From an uncultured Ruminococcus sp. (GTDB lineage: Bacteria > Bacillota > Clostridia > Oscillospirales > Ruminococcaceae), in contig CACZJT010000009.1 in assembly GCA_902781565.1 (NCBI GenBank), positions 1-48,329 of the forward strand: a stretch of 48,329 nucleotides of DNA, given 5' to 3'. Made by a program: the position numbers and the translations under genes. Each line of letters begins with the position of its first letter. Position 1 is the stretch's first letter. This document shows positions 1-7,264 of this stretch, piece by piece. A model generated the notes under the pieces. That model was not told the DNA's origin and made no database searches. It worked only from the letters and a program-made list of their open reading frames with translations.

Positions 1-94
1 ATACGCCCTCTGCCAAAGCCACATAGTGGCTTTGGCGGCTGCTGCGCAGCCTGCAAAGCACAACTTCGTTGTACTTTGCAATAGAGGGCAGTAT
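1..94. repeat. cloverleaf-like palindromic element of three hairpins
   Basis: An outer inverted repeat (1-11 with 83-94, one bulged A) encloses three back-to-back hairpins. Hairpin 1 is 12-22/26-36, an 11-bp perfect stem with loop ATA. Hairpin 2 is 37-42/46-51, a 6-bp stem with loop TGC. Hairpin 3 is 52-64/68-80, 13 positions with one mismatch and loop TTC. Together they make a four-way junction. It is not a tRNA: arm lengths and loops do not fit. It resembles the three-nucleotide-loop hairpins at 39721-39984. It may be a mobile palindromic repeat, or an RNA structure upstream of the next gene. Confidence 0.75.
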
Positions 95-142
95 ATCACA
101 GCGAAACATTTATTGACAAATTATTGAAAAGAGATGATACTT

Positions 143-1225
143 ATGTCGGAACTGCTTACCGCCGACTGGGAGCTGCTCAAACTCATAGGTGAGAACAGCG
201 GCAGACAATCCTATATCACCGACAGGGAATTTGACCTGCTCTGGTCGAACAGCGACGTCCCCCTCGCAAAGGTCGTGACGTCCCTCAAAATTTCGGTGTT
301 CGGTCGGGCTATCCGCAAGGAATCCATCTTCCCCTGCGGCGACGGCAGGGCGCTAAAGGTCACGCCCGTGATTCGCAGCGGGGAAGTGCTTTACTACCTC
401 TTCGAGATATACGGCACAAATGAGCTCATCGCCATGCTGTCCGCGACCTCGGTGTTCCGAAAGTTCTCCGCAGCCGCCGACAAAGTTCACTCCATGATGA
501 TAGGATATGCGGCTTCCCTTTCAGTGTCCGCGGGCGCGGTCAACGACTCGGCTTACGGCAAACTCTGCTCCTCGGCGGTGAATCTCATGTCGCTTATGAA
601 GATACTCGGCGACAGCGAACCCCTCGTCATCGAGGACTTCTCTGCCCGCCTGCGGCAGATCGCGGGCTGGTTCGCCAAGGCTGCCGCCCGAACGGGAGGC
701 ATCGGCTTTGAGTACGATATCGACAATGAGCTTCTTGCCTTAGCGGGTCGAAACGCCCTCGAATACGCGGCGGTGAACCTGCTCGTGAACGCCGCCATGC
801 ACTCCGTTCCCCCCGAGGGCAAGCAGGTCGAAGTTCGCATGACCGCCTACCTCGACCACGGTAAGGTCTGCATACTGATAGACGACAACGGCACCGAAGC
901 CGACCCCGAACGGGTGAACAGCTTCCGCGAGATATTCACCGAGGAAACAGTCCCCGAGAACGGCGAGGGACTTGGCATAGCCCTTGCGGAGAGCTTCTGC
1001 AAGCGCTCGGGAGGGGAGCTTATCCTCGGGCGCTCCCCCCTCGGAGGACTTCGCGCCGAGATGCGCCTTCCCGCCTGCTCGGAGAGGGAAAAGTTCGCAC
1101 TCTACGCCCCCTCGGTGGTCTGCCCCGATATGCAGGGCATAGCCGATATCTTCCTTAAATGCTTCGACAAGTCGGCGCTTCGGGAGATAGTCAGGGGCGC
1201 GGAAGACCCGGGGCTCATCGGATAA
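143..1225 (+). CDS. histidine-kinase-type ATPase domain protein
   Basis: A 360-residue protein whose C-terminal half is a GHKL/HATPase_c ATP-binding fold. The N box is NLLVNAAMHS, the G1 box is DDNG and the G2 box is GEGLGIALAESF, followed by a GG-containing turn. No membrane segment and no clear HisKA phospho-acceptor helix is visible; a His in the stretch KVHSMM could lie in a divergent dimerisation helix. The first 100 residues look like a small sensory (PAS-like) domain, but this is only an impression. ATG 143 is preferred over ATG 134 because GAG at 131-133 gives normal ribosome-binding spacing only for 143. It precedes spoIIID, so a sporulation or stress-signalling role is possible. No response regulator lies next to it. 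Confidence 0.7.
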   Translation: MSELLTADWELLKLIGENSGRQSYITDREFDLLWSNSDVPLAKVVTSLKISVFGRAIRKESIFPCGDGRALKVTPVIRSGEVLYYLFEIYGTNELIAMLSATSVFRKFSAAADKVHSMMIGYAASLSVSAGAVNDSAYGKLCSSAVNLMSLMKILGDSEPLVIEDFSARLRQIAGWFAKAAARTGGIGFEYDIDNELLALAGRNALEYAAVNLLVNAAMHSVPPEGKQVEVRMTAYLDHGKVCILIDDNGTEADPERVNSFREIFTEETVPENGEGLGIALAESFCKRSGGELILGRSPLGGLRAEMRLPACSEREKFALYAPSVVCPDMQGIADIFLKCFDKSALREIVRGAEDPGLIG

Positions 1226-1236
1226 TACCCCCGCTG

Positions 1237-1265
1237 TCATAATCTGCTCCACAGCGGCATATAAT
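1237..1265 (+). promoter_or_regulatory. sigma-E-like promoter of spoIIID
   Basis: TCATAAT (1237-1243), a 14-bp spacer and CATATAAT (1258-1265) match the Bacillus sigma-E consensus (KMATATT, 14-15 bp, CATACAHT) at 6 of 7 and 7 of 8 positions. The start would lie near 1272, about 28 nt before the spoIIID ATG. An inverted repeat CCGCTGT/ACAGCGG (1231-1237 and 1251-1257) spans the spacer. Bacillus subtilis spoIIID is sigma-E dependent, which supports the call. Confidence 0.6.
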
Positions 1266-1299
1266 TTCACTGCACGATCAATTAGTGTGGGGTGAGATA

Positions 1300-1581
1300 A
1301 TGAGCCGAGCATCGGAGCAGCGCCCTGTTATTCTGGGCGAGTACATGGTAAAGAACCGCGCGACGGTACGGGCGGCGGCAAAGCACTTCGCGGTGTCCAA
1401 ATCGACTGTGCATAAGGATATCCGCACAAGGCTTGCGCCCCTCGATCCCGCGCTTTACCGCGAGGTTGAAAAGCTGCTTGAGCTCAACAAGCAGGAACGC
1501 CACATCAGAGGAGGGCTTGCGACAAGGCGCAAATACAAGCTCGAAAGATCGGATCGTAACAAGGACGATACCGACATCTGA
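1300..1581 (+). CDS. spoIIID: stage III sporulation transcriptional regulator SpoIIID
   Basis: A 93-residue DNA-binding protein, the same length as Bacillus SpoIIID. SpoIIID tunes the mother-cell sigma-E regulon and prepares expression of sigma-K during sporulation. The helix-turn-helix holds the family's hallmark VSKSTVHKDI, and the C-terminal basic segment RHIRGGLATRRKYK matches the second DNA-contacting helix region. ATG 1300 is chosen over GTG 1285 because GGGGTGAG lies just upstream of it and the shorter product matches the family N-terminus. It is probably monocistronic: a sigma-E-like promoter precedes it and a separate sigma-A promoter serves pta behind it. Its presence suggests at least the remains of a sporulation programme. 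Confidence 0.93.
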   Translation: MSRASEQRPVILGEYMVKNRATVRAAAKHFAVSKSTVHKDIRTRLAPLDPALYREVEKLLELNKQERHIRGGLATRRKYKLERSDRNKDDTDI

Positions 1582-1601
1582 AAAGTTTTTTCAAAATGCT
1601 A

Positions 1602-1630
1602 TTGAAAAAAGCGGAAAAATAAGGTATAAT
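1602..1630 (+). promoter_or_regulatory. sigma-A promoter of pta
   Basis: TTGAAA (1602-1607), 17 bp, TATAAT (1625-1630). The 5' leader that follows can fold: ATAACAG (1632-1638) pairs with CTGTTAT (1668-1674) around an inner hairpin CCGCCGT/ACGGCGG (1644-1650/1655-1661). GGAGG at 1689-1693 serves ATG 1702. Confidence 0.85.
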
Positions 1631-1701
1631 AATAACAGAGCCTCCGCCGTGTTTACGGCGGGGACAGCTGTTATACTATTTTTGTTATGGAGGTCAAAAA
1701 C

Positions 1702-2718
1702 ATGGGAATGTTTGACAAACTCATCGCCAATCTGAAGGCGAGCAAAAAGACGATCGTGTTCACTGAGGGTACGGACGCCCGTATCCTTTCGGCTGCGGAC
1801 AGGCTCCTGAAAGAGGAGCTCATGGGCGTGGTGCTTTGCGGCAAGGCTGACGAGGTAAAGGCTGCTGCGGCTGCGGGCGGCTTCAACGTTGACACTGCCG
1901 AGATCGTAGACCCCGAGACTTACGCTGACTTCGACGCTCTGGTAGCGCAGATGGCAGAACTCCGCAAGGGCAAGATGACCGAGGACGAGTGCCGCGCGGC
2001 TCTCAAAAAGTCCAACTACTTCGGCACCATGCTCGTCAAGGCAGGCAAGGCTGACGCTCTGCTGGGCGGCGCTACTTATTCCACCGCCGACACCGTTCGT
2101 CCCGCGCTCCAGATCATCAAGACCAAGAAGGGCTCGAACCTCGTAAGCTCCTCCTTCATTCTGTTCAGAGAGAAGGACGGCGCCGAGGAGAAGCTCGCTA
2201 TGGGCGACTGCGCCATCAACTTAGGCTACACCGACAGGCTCGACAAGGAGGGCAACGTTGTTCTCTCGGCTGCCCGTCAGCTCGCCGAGGTAGCCGTTGA
2301 GACCGCACGCACCGCCGATTTCTTCGGCATCGACCCGAAGGTAGCCGTTCTTTCCTTCTCGACCTACGGTTCGGGCAAGGGCGGCACTGTTCAGCTCTCC
2401 CATGACGCCGTTATCGAAGCCCGCAAGATCGACCCCGAGCTTGTTATCGACGGCGAGTTCCAGTTCGATGCGGCTGTTTCCGCCGAGGTCGCAAAGACCA
2501 AGTGCCCCGACAGCAAGGTAGCGGGTCAGGCGAACACCTTCATCTTCCCGCTCATCGAGGCAGGCAACATCGGCTACAAGATCGCACAGCGTCTTGGCGG
2601 CTTTGAGGCTTACGGTCCTATCCTCCAGGGGCTGAACGCCCCGATCAACGACCTCTCCCGCGGCTGCACCGCAGATGAGGTATACAAGATGGCGATAATC
2701 ACCGCAGGCATGGCGTAA
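1702..2718 (+). CDS. pta: phosphate acetyltransferase
   Basis: A 338-residue enzyme interconverting acetyl-CoA plus phosphate with acetyl phosphate plus CoA, the step that with acetate kinase gives ATP and acetate in fermentation. The whole chain fits the short, single-domain PTA/PTB family (usual length about 330). Recognisable segments are the N-terminal VFTEGTDARIL, the central SVSFST-type strand (here AVLSFSTYGSGKGG), ELVIDGEFQFDAA, and the C-terminal NTFIFPLIEAGNIGYKI and ILQGLNAPINDLSRGC. ATG 1702 follows GGAGG at 8 nt; the in-frame ATG at 1687 overlaps that site and is rejected. No ackA lies beside it. Strong promoter and terminator make it a single-gene unit. Confidence 0.96.
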   Translation: MGMFDKLIANLKASKKTIVFTEGTDARILSAADRLLKEELMGVVLCGKADEVKAAAAAGGFNVDTAEIVDPETYADFDALVAQMAELRKGKMTEDECRAALKKSNYFGTMLVKAGKADALLGGATYSTADTVRPALQIIKTKKGSNLVSSSFILFREKDGAEEKLAMGDCAINLGYTDRLDKEGNVVLSAARQLAEVAVETARTADFFGIDPKVAVLSFSTYGSGKGGTVQLSHDAVIEARKIDPELVIDGEFQFDAAVSAEVAKTKCPDSKVAGQANTFIFPLIEAGNIGYKIAQRLGGFEAYGPILQGLNAPINDLSRGCTADEVYKMAIITAGMA

Positions 2719-2732
2719 TTTCCGAATCCGCA

Positions 2733-2767
2733 AAGGCGTGTCCCAAAAAAGGACACGCCTTTTTTTT
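2733..2767 (+). terminator. intrinsic terminator after pta
   Basis: Perfect 11-bp stem AAGGCGTGTCC (2733-2743) / GGACACGCCTT (2751-2761), loop CAAAAAA, followed by a run of eight or more T. Confidence 0.95.
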
Positions 2768-2825
2768 GCCTGCACGTAAAAAGAGCGCACCCTCGCGGAT
2801 ACGCTCTCCTTTGTATTTGTATAAT

Positions 2826-4238
2826 TTATTCGCCGCCGCCGAGCTTCTTCTGCTCTTCTGCCATCTTCTGCATGAGTTCCTCAAGCGCCTTGTTCGCGTC
2901 CTTGTGGGGAGTGCGGCGCTGTGCGGGTCTTGCCTGAGTGGGGCGGGGTCTGCGCTGTGCGCTGCCCTGACGTGCGGGAGCGCCCGAAGCAGGTCTGCGG
3001 CGAGGTACACCGCCCTGCTGAGCGGGTCTGCGGCGAGGTGCGCCCTGTGCGGGAGCTCTCCTTGCGGGAGCTGCGGCTCTTTCGGGAGCAGCCGTCCTCT
3101 CGGGTACGGGAGCAGCCGCGGGTGCGGCAGCCTGTACGGGCTGCGGAGCGGGCTTTTCGAGCTGAACGGGAGCGGGCTGCGGCTCGGGCTCGGGCGTAGG
3201 AACATAATCATCGCCCTCGATAAGCTTTGCAGCCTTCTCGTAATACTTTCTGTCAACAGTAGGCTGAGCGGGAACGCGGACTACCTCCTGCTCCTCGGGA
3301 GCAGTCTCCTCGGCGATCTCATCTGCGGGAGCCTCGCCGAATACGCGGGTATCGTCCTCCTGCTCGTCCTCGTCGTCGGCGAAAGGATCGGGACCCTCGT
3401 CCTCTTCGGGGATATTCAGCACGAAGTCGGGCTTGCCGGGCTTTCTCTTGACAGGCTTGGGAGCGGGAGCGCTGTCCTCGGGAACGGAGCGCTTCTCCTC
3501 AAATTCCTCGGTGTAATCATCGGTAGGCTTTCCGCCGCCGTTATTGTATACCTCGTCCTCGCTGCCGCCGTAGAGGAAGTCATCGAGGGAAACATTATCC
3601 TGCTGCTCCTCCTCATCGTCCTCGTAATCGGGAGCGTCCTCGTAATCTTCAGCCTCGTAGCTGCTGTCACCGCTGCGGTTGGTGATAGCTACCACAAGCT
3701 CTAACAGTATGAGCATCACCAGCGGAACGGCAAGGCAGATGACCATGCCGAAGGGAGTTATAACAAAGGATATGATCTTGCCTGCCGTATCATAGCGGCT
3801 CGTGGCAACGCCAACGACGTCGGCGCTTCCGACATCGTAATAGCGCACGTTGTCGGCGCTGTCCTGACCCACAACATTATCCTGATAAACGGTGTAGATA
3901 ACGCCGTCAACGGTATCGCCCTTTGAGCCTATCTCGGTGAGCCATGCAACGGTAGTACCCTCATCGCCAACGTTCTTACAGAGAACGGCGCTCTTGATCT
4001 TATCCACGGAGGGCGTGCCGTTCATGGCGATAACGAGGGTGTTCTTGGGAACGGTGGGGCTCATATTGTCCGAATCCATAAGGAAAAAGCTGTACCCGCC
4101 AAGCGAAGGCGCGGCATCTTCGTTCTTGAAAATGGTTTTAAGTCCGAATATCAGCAGTCCCTCCAGTATAATGAACACGATAAAAAATATCGCAATGCTT
4201 TTACCGGCAGAGGATCTTTTACGTTTTGTCTTGCTCAT
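2826..4238 (-). CDS. SipW-like signal-peptidase-fold membrane protein, probably catalytically dead
   Basis: A 470-residue protein. It has a basic N-terminus, membrane helix about 14-33, an S24/S26 signal-peptidase-like outer domain (about 45-150), a second membrane helix about 155-185 in the typical SipW position, then a long cytoplasmic tail. The nucleophile motif SGSMEPT reads S56-D-N58-M-S-P-T, so Ser is replaced by Asn. The general-base segment TVTHR reads TVAWL, so His is replaced by Trp99. Both catalytic residues are therefore lost. The tail is acidic at 190-300 (Asp/Glu/Tyr), Pro/Ala/Arg-rich at 360-450, and ends in a short amphipathic helix. ATG 4238 is preferred because AAAGGA abuts ATG 4250. 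Function unknown; a membrane scaffold or binding protein is the likely inference. Confidence 0.75.
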   Translation of the reverse strand: MSKTKRKRSSAGKSIAIFFIVFIILEGLLIFGLKTIFKNEDAAPSLGGYSFFLMDSDNMSPTVPKNTLVIAMNGTPSVDKIKSAVLCKNVGDEGTTVAWLTEIGSKGDTVDGVIYTVYQDNVVGQDSADNVRYYDVGSADVVGVATSRYDTAGKIISFVITPFGMVICLAVPLVMLILLELVVAITNRSGDSSYEAEDYEDAPDYEDDEEEQQDNVSLDDFLYGGSEDEVYNNGGGKPTDDYTEEFEEKRSVPEDSAPAPKPVKRKPGKPDFVLNIPEEDEGPDPFADDEDEQEDDTRVFGEAPADEIAEETAPEEQEVVRVPAQPTVDRKYYEKAAKLIEGDDYVPTPEPEPQPAPVQLEKPAPQPVQAAAPAAAPVPERTAAPERAAAPARRAPAQGAPRRRPAQQGGVPRRRPASGAPARQGSAQRRPRPTQARPAQRRTPHKDANKALEELMQKMAEEQKKLGGGE

Positions 4239-4281
4239 TTGCCAAATCATTCCTTTCTATGATGCAACTTCACATATACAT

Positions 4282-4310
4282 ATTATATCACATCGTATCG
4301 TAAATTTCAA
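4282..4310 (-). promoter_or_regulatory. sigma-A promoter of the SipW-like gene
   Basis: On the minus strand TTGAAA (complement of 4305-4310), 17 bp, TATAAT (complement of 4282-4287), about 40 nt upstream of the start codon. Confidence 0.85.
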
Positions 4311-4349
4311 CAGTTTTTGCAAATTTCCAAAAATAATTCTGATGCAGGT

Positions 4350-5915
4350 TCAGTCATTATACTTTCCGATGACCCCGTAGTTCTCTCCGTCATCATAGTC
4401 TCCGTCATCGTCCTCGTATTCTTCCTCGTCTGCGTCGTCGTAGTCCTCGCCGATGTAGTCATTGTGATCATCGGAGTCGTTGCCGTCGTCCTCGTAGTAG
4501 TCCTCGTTCTCATCATCGGGCTGAACACTGCCGCGGTTCTTGACCATGAGGATTATGGCGATCACCACCGCCAGCGCCGTAACTCCGAGTGCCGCAAGGG
4601 TTATCTTGAACACCGCATCGTCATCGGCAAGTTCCACGGGCGTCAGCATTTCGGAGGAAGGCTCCTCGAAAGAATCTGCGGTCTCTGATACGGGCTCTGT
4701 TGTTTCCAGCGCAAGGCTGTATTTCTCCGCATAGCTCTGCGCCGCAGAATACTGCGGGCAGGTCAGCACGAAGCCCTCGATGGGCACCCCGTCTGCGGTC
4801 ATGCCGAACGCCGCTTCTCCTATGCGGACAAGCGTTTCGGGTGCGAAAAAGTTCTTTATCGGACAGTCCGCAAAAGCGCGGGCGCCTATGGTGTCGGTCT
4901 TGGCGCCTATCCTCACCTGCGTGAGCGACGTGCAGCCCGAGAATGCATTGTTGTATACCGCCGTAACGCTGTCGGGCAGAGAAACGGAGGTCAGCGCAGT
5001 GCAGCCCGCAAAAGCGCTGTCACCCACGGAGCTCACCCCATCGGGGATAGTCACCTCCGTAAGCCCCGTACAGCCGCTGAACATATACTGCGGCACGCTG
5101 TCCATGACCCCGAGGGACACCTCCCCCAGCGCCGTACAGCCCTGAAATACCGCGCCCTCACAGTGCGCCCCGGGCATTGACAGCTGCGAGAGCGATGTGC
5201 AGTCCTTGAAGGCTTGCTGGTCTATATATGTCACCGTATCGGGCAGGGCGACTTCTTCGAGCGCCTTGCAGCCCTCAAAGCAGTTGTTCCCGATAAGCTC
5301 AACGTTCTTTCCGAACTTGACCCTTTTGAGCTTCTTGCAGCCCTTGAAGGCTATCGCCCCCACGAACCTTACGCTGTCGGGCAGGGTTATCTCGACTATG
5401 GAATTGTTCTTCGAGAAAGGGCTGTAGACCGAGCTGCCCTTGATAGAGCCGTCCTCGTTGTAAGTGACTCCGTGTATATTCCCGTAGAGCAGAAGCTCTC
5501 CCGTGCCGTTGAGCAGCCAGCCGCCGCTCAGCGCCGTGACGGTATGACCGTCTATCTCCGAGGGTACGCCCGGGTGCTTGGAATCGCCGTAATACTTGCA
5601 TATCGCCGCTGTATCATCGGCAAGCACCGTATATCCCCATGCGCCGTTGCGGTGGAAATTCTCCTTGTCGCGCTTGGCGTCCTCTTCATCTATCTCAACG
5701 TCTTCATCGTCAGCCTCGCTGTCTTTCTCGGCAGCTATGCTTTCGGTGACGTCGTCTTTTTTCTTATCTTTATCCTTGCTCTTAGCGCTGTCCGCAGATA
5801 CCGCAAAGGCGGTGCTGCTCACAGCCAGCATTATCGCGGTCACGGCGGAAATGAGCCGTGCGGCTATCCAACGCAATAAAAGCCCCCCTATACCTATGCC
5901 GAGCATTTTCGGCAT
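4350..5915 (-). CDS. secreted BspA-type leucine-rich-repeat protein with C-terminal membrane anchor
   Basis: A 521-residue surface protein. A signal peptide ends near AVSSTAFA (about 31-38). A Lys/Asp/Glu-rich linker runs from about 42 to 88. Then come BspA/LRR_5 repeats of about 23 residues (roughly 150-390) with the family phrase F.GCT.L..V.LPD.V. A membrane helix about 436-458 is followed by a 59-residue cytoplasmic tail almost wholly Asp, Glu, Tyr and Asn. BspA-type proteins bind host or bacterial surfaces; that role is inferred. There is no LPXTG sorting motif. ATG 5915 has AAGGTG 8 nt upstream, but the promoter at 5930-5959 would start transcription near 5923. TTG 5876, behind AGGGGGGC, is therefore a serious alternative and gives a cleaner signal peptide (MRWIAARLIS). 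Confidence 0.85.
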   Translation of the reverse strand: MPKMLGIGIGGLLLRWIAARLISAVTAIMLAVSSTAFAVSADSAKSKDKDKKKDDVTESIAAEKDSEADDEDVEIDEEDAKRDKENFHRNGAWGYTVLADDTAAICKYYGDSKHPGVPSEIDGHTVTALSGGWLLNGTGELLLYGNIHGVTYNEDGSIKGSSVYSPFSKNNSIVEITLPDSVRFVGAIAFKGCKKLKRVKFGKNVELIGNNCFEGCKALEEVALPDTVTYIDQQAFKDCTSLSQLSMPGAHCEGAVFQGCTALGEVSLGVMDSVPQYMFSGCTGLTEVTIPDGVSSVGDSAFAGCTALTSVSLPDSVTAVYNNAFSGCTSLTQVRIGAKTDTIGARAFADCPIKNFFAPETLVRIGEAAFGMTADGVPIEGFVLTCPQYSAAQSYAEKYSLALETTEPVSETADSFEEPSSEMLTPVELADDDAVFKITLAALGVTALAVVIAIILMVKNRGSVQPDDENEDYYEDDGNDSDDHNDYIGEDYDDADEEEYEDDDGDYDDGENYGVIGKYND

Positions 5916-5929
5916 TATACATACACCTT

Positions 5930-5959
5930 ATTATACCACGCCGGGGGCAGGTTTGTCAA
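5930..5959 (-). promoter_or_regulatory. consensus sigma-A promoter of the leucine-rich-repeat gene
   Basis: On the minus strand a perfect TTGACA (complement of 5954-5959), 18 bp, perfect TATAAT (complement of 5930-5935). The expected start near 5923 leaves only about 8 nt before ATG 5915, which bears on start-codon choice. Confidence 0.85.
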
Positions 5960-5985
5960 GCCAATAATCAAAAAAATCGTACAGT

Positions 5986-6131
5986 TATACTCCCCTCTGT
6001 TTCAAAGCCGACAATAGATTCGTGCAGAAACGGATTTTATCAAGGCGCACGACCGCAGTTGGGCTGGCGCCCTGCAAGGGAGTCTGTTTCTGTGCGAAGA
6101 TATTGGTGGATTTGGAACAGAGGGGAGTATA
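5986..6131. repeat. long imperfect palindrome, family P copy 1
   Basis: Arms 5986-6006 and 6111-6131 are complementary over 21 positions with one G:U. An inner pair (6021-6031 with 6086-6096) is complementary if G:U pairs are allowed, which favours an RNA fold. The centre 6039-6080 shares about 36 of 42 bases with 12036-12077 in the ribosomal operon. The segment 6000-6031 recurs at 28342-28372. It fills most of the 259-bp gap between the leucine-rich-repeat gene and the aquaporin gene. Confidence 0.8.
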
Positions 6132-6138
6132 CATTCCA

Positions 6139-6165
6139 AAAAAACAAGCCCGCTGCGAGCGGGCT
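6139..6165 (-). terminator. intrinsic terminator of the aquaporin gene
   Basis: Stem AGCCCGCT/AGCGGGCT (6147-6154/6158-6165) with loop GCG. On the minus strand it is followed by TTG and a run of T (6138-6144). Confidence 0.85.
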
Positions 6166-6174
6166 CATTCGGGG

Positions 6175-6909
6175 TTATTCTGCCTTGTTGTCCTTCTTCT
6201 TGATGAGCATGGTATTTATCAGCGCCGCTAAGAACGCGCCCGCTATCGGGGCTATGATGAATACCCAGAGCTGTATCAGGCTCTTGCCGTCGGTAGCCGC
6301 AGCCGCAAAAATTGCGGGGGCGATGCTTCTTGCGGGGTTGACGCTCGTGCCCGTCAGACCTATGCCGAGAAGGTGTACGAAAGTCAGCGCCAGACCGATG
6401 AACAGTCCCGCGTGCTTTGAAGTGCCCTCGTCCTCGCTCTGTGTAACACAGAGAATGACCAGCACGAATACGCAGGTCAGCACCAGCTCGACCAGGAACG
6501 CGCCTACGAAATTCAGCGTGCCGAAGCCGTTTGCGCCGAAGCCCGTATCGCTGATGGAACGCTTCACAACGTCACCGTCGCTGTCAAGATAGCCCAGCGC
6601 ACCGCAGAGCACCAGTACGACGTGGCAAAGGCTCGCAAGGAACGCGCCTATGACCTGCGCTACGGTGTAGCTTATGGCGTCAGCCATAGTCATACGCCCG
6701 TCAAAGAACATGGCGAAGGACACCGCGGGATTCAGGTGCGCTCCGCTGATGGGACCAATGGTGTAGGCGGCGGCGACTATCGAAAGCCCGAACGCCAGCG
6801 CGGTGGGAACTACCGCTGCCCCCGAGACCATTGCCGTTCCGCAGCCGAAGAATACGAGGATAAACGTACCGAACACCTCTGCCGCGAGCTTCTGTGGTTT
6901 GGAATACAT
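6175..6909 (-). CDS. aquaporin / MIP family channel
   Basis: A 244-residue six-helix membrane channel of the major intrinsic protein family, passing water or small uncharged solutes. The two pore half-helices carry the signature NPA motifs: SGAHLNPAVS in the first half and TGTSVNPARS in the second. The second is followed by IAPA as in AqpZ-type water channels rather than glycerol facilitators, which usually carry an Asp after the second NPAR. The N-terminal AEVFGTFILVFFGCGTA is also typical. Start at ATG 6909, with AAAGGAG 9 nt upstream. It is a single-gene unit with its own promoter and terminator. Substrate specificity cannot be settled from the sequence alone. Confidence 0.92.
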   Translation of the reverse strand: MYSKPQKLAAEVFGTFILVFFGCGTAMVSGAAVVPTALAFGLSIVAAAYTIGPISGAHLNPAVSFAMFFDGRMTMADAISYTVAQVIGAFLASLCHVVLVLCGALGYLDSDGDVVKRSISDTGFGANGFGTLNFVGAFLVELVLTCVFVLVILCVTQSEDEGTSKHAGLFIGLALTFVHLLGIGLTGTSVNPARSIAPAIFAAAATDGKSLIQLWVFIIAPIAGAFLAALINTMLIKKKDNKAE

Positions 6910-6964
6910 CAGACATCACTCCTTTTATCGGAGCTTCTCCGAGCTCCGAATATTTTCCGTTATT

Positions 6965-6993
6965 ATTATACCTTAAAAAACCGACTTTGTAAA
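6965..6993 (-). promoter_or_regulatory. sigma-A promoter of the aquaporin gene
   Basis: On the minus strand TTTACA (complement of 6988-6993), 17 bp, TATAAT (complement of 6965-6970). The rest of the 355-bp gap up to 7264 is AT-rich and shows only short weak hairpins apart from the divergent promoter at 7171-7199. Confidence 0.85.
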
Positions 6994-7170
6994 GTAGGAC
7001 CGCCACGACCCGCGCAATTTTCGGAATATCTCACAAATTTGAGCCTGATGTTTTTACATCATAAGCAATACCTTCAGAATTTTCGTGACTTTTGTTATAC
7101 AAAATCTTATGTTCTTTTTCGTCATAATCACCTAAAATTGCGAAATTCCGAAAAAAATTTTATTTTTCTA

Positions 7171-7199
7171 TTGCAAAGAATGAATAATTAGTGTATAAT
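7171..7199 (+). promoter_or_regulatory. sigma-A promoter of the receiver/GGDEF gene
   Basis: TTGCAA (7171-7176), 17 bp, TATAAT (7194-7199). The leader of about 60 nt ends in GGGAGG (7253-7258) before ATG 7265. Confidence 0.85.
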
Positions 7200-7264
7200 A
7201 GAATTAATGACCGATCCAAAAATTCGCGGCGAGCTTTCGAGTGCCGCATATCGGGAGGTAAAAC

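Noticed and set aside
1..94. tRNA-like cloverleaf
   Set aside because: Arms are 11, 6 and 13 bp with 3-nt loops and no T-loop or CCA context, so it is not a tRNA.
2766..3704. Long plus-strand frame opposite the SipW-like gene
   Set aside because: Low-complexity Leu/Gly/Ser product with no promoter or ribosome binding site; a mirror of the biased codon use on the minus strand.
4900..5430. Regular DNA repeats that might be a CRISPR array
   Set aside because: The period of about 69 bp codes for leucine-rich repeats in frame, without identical repeats or unique spacers.
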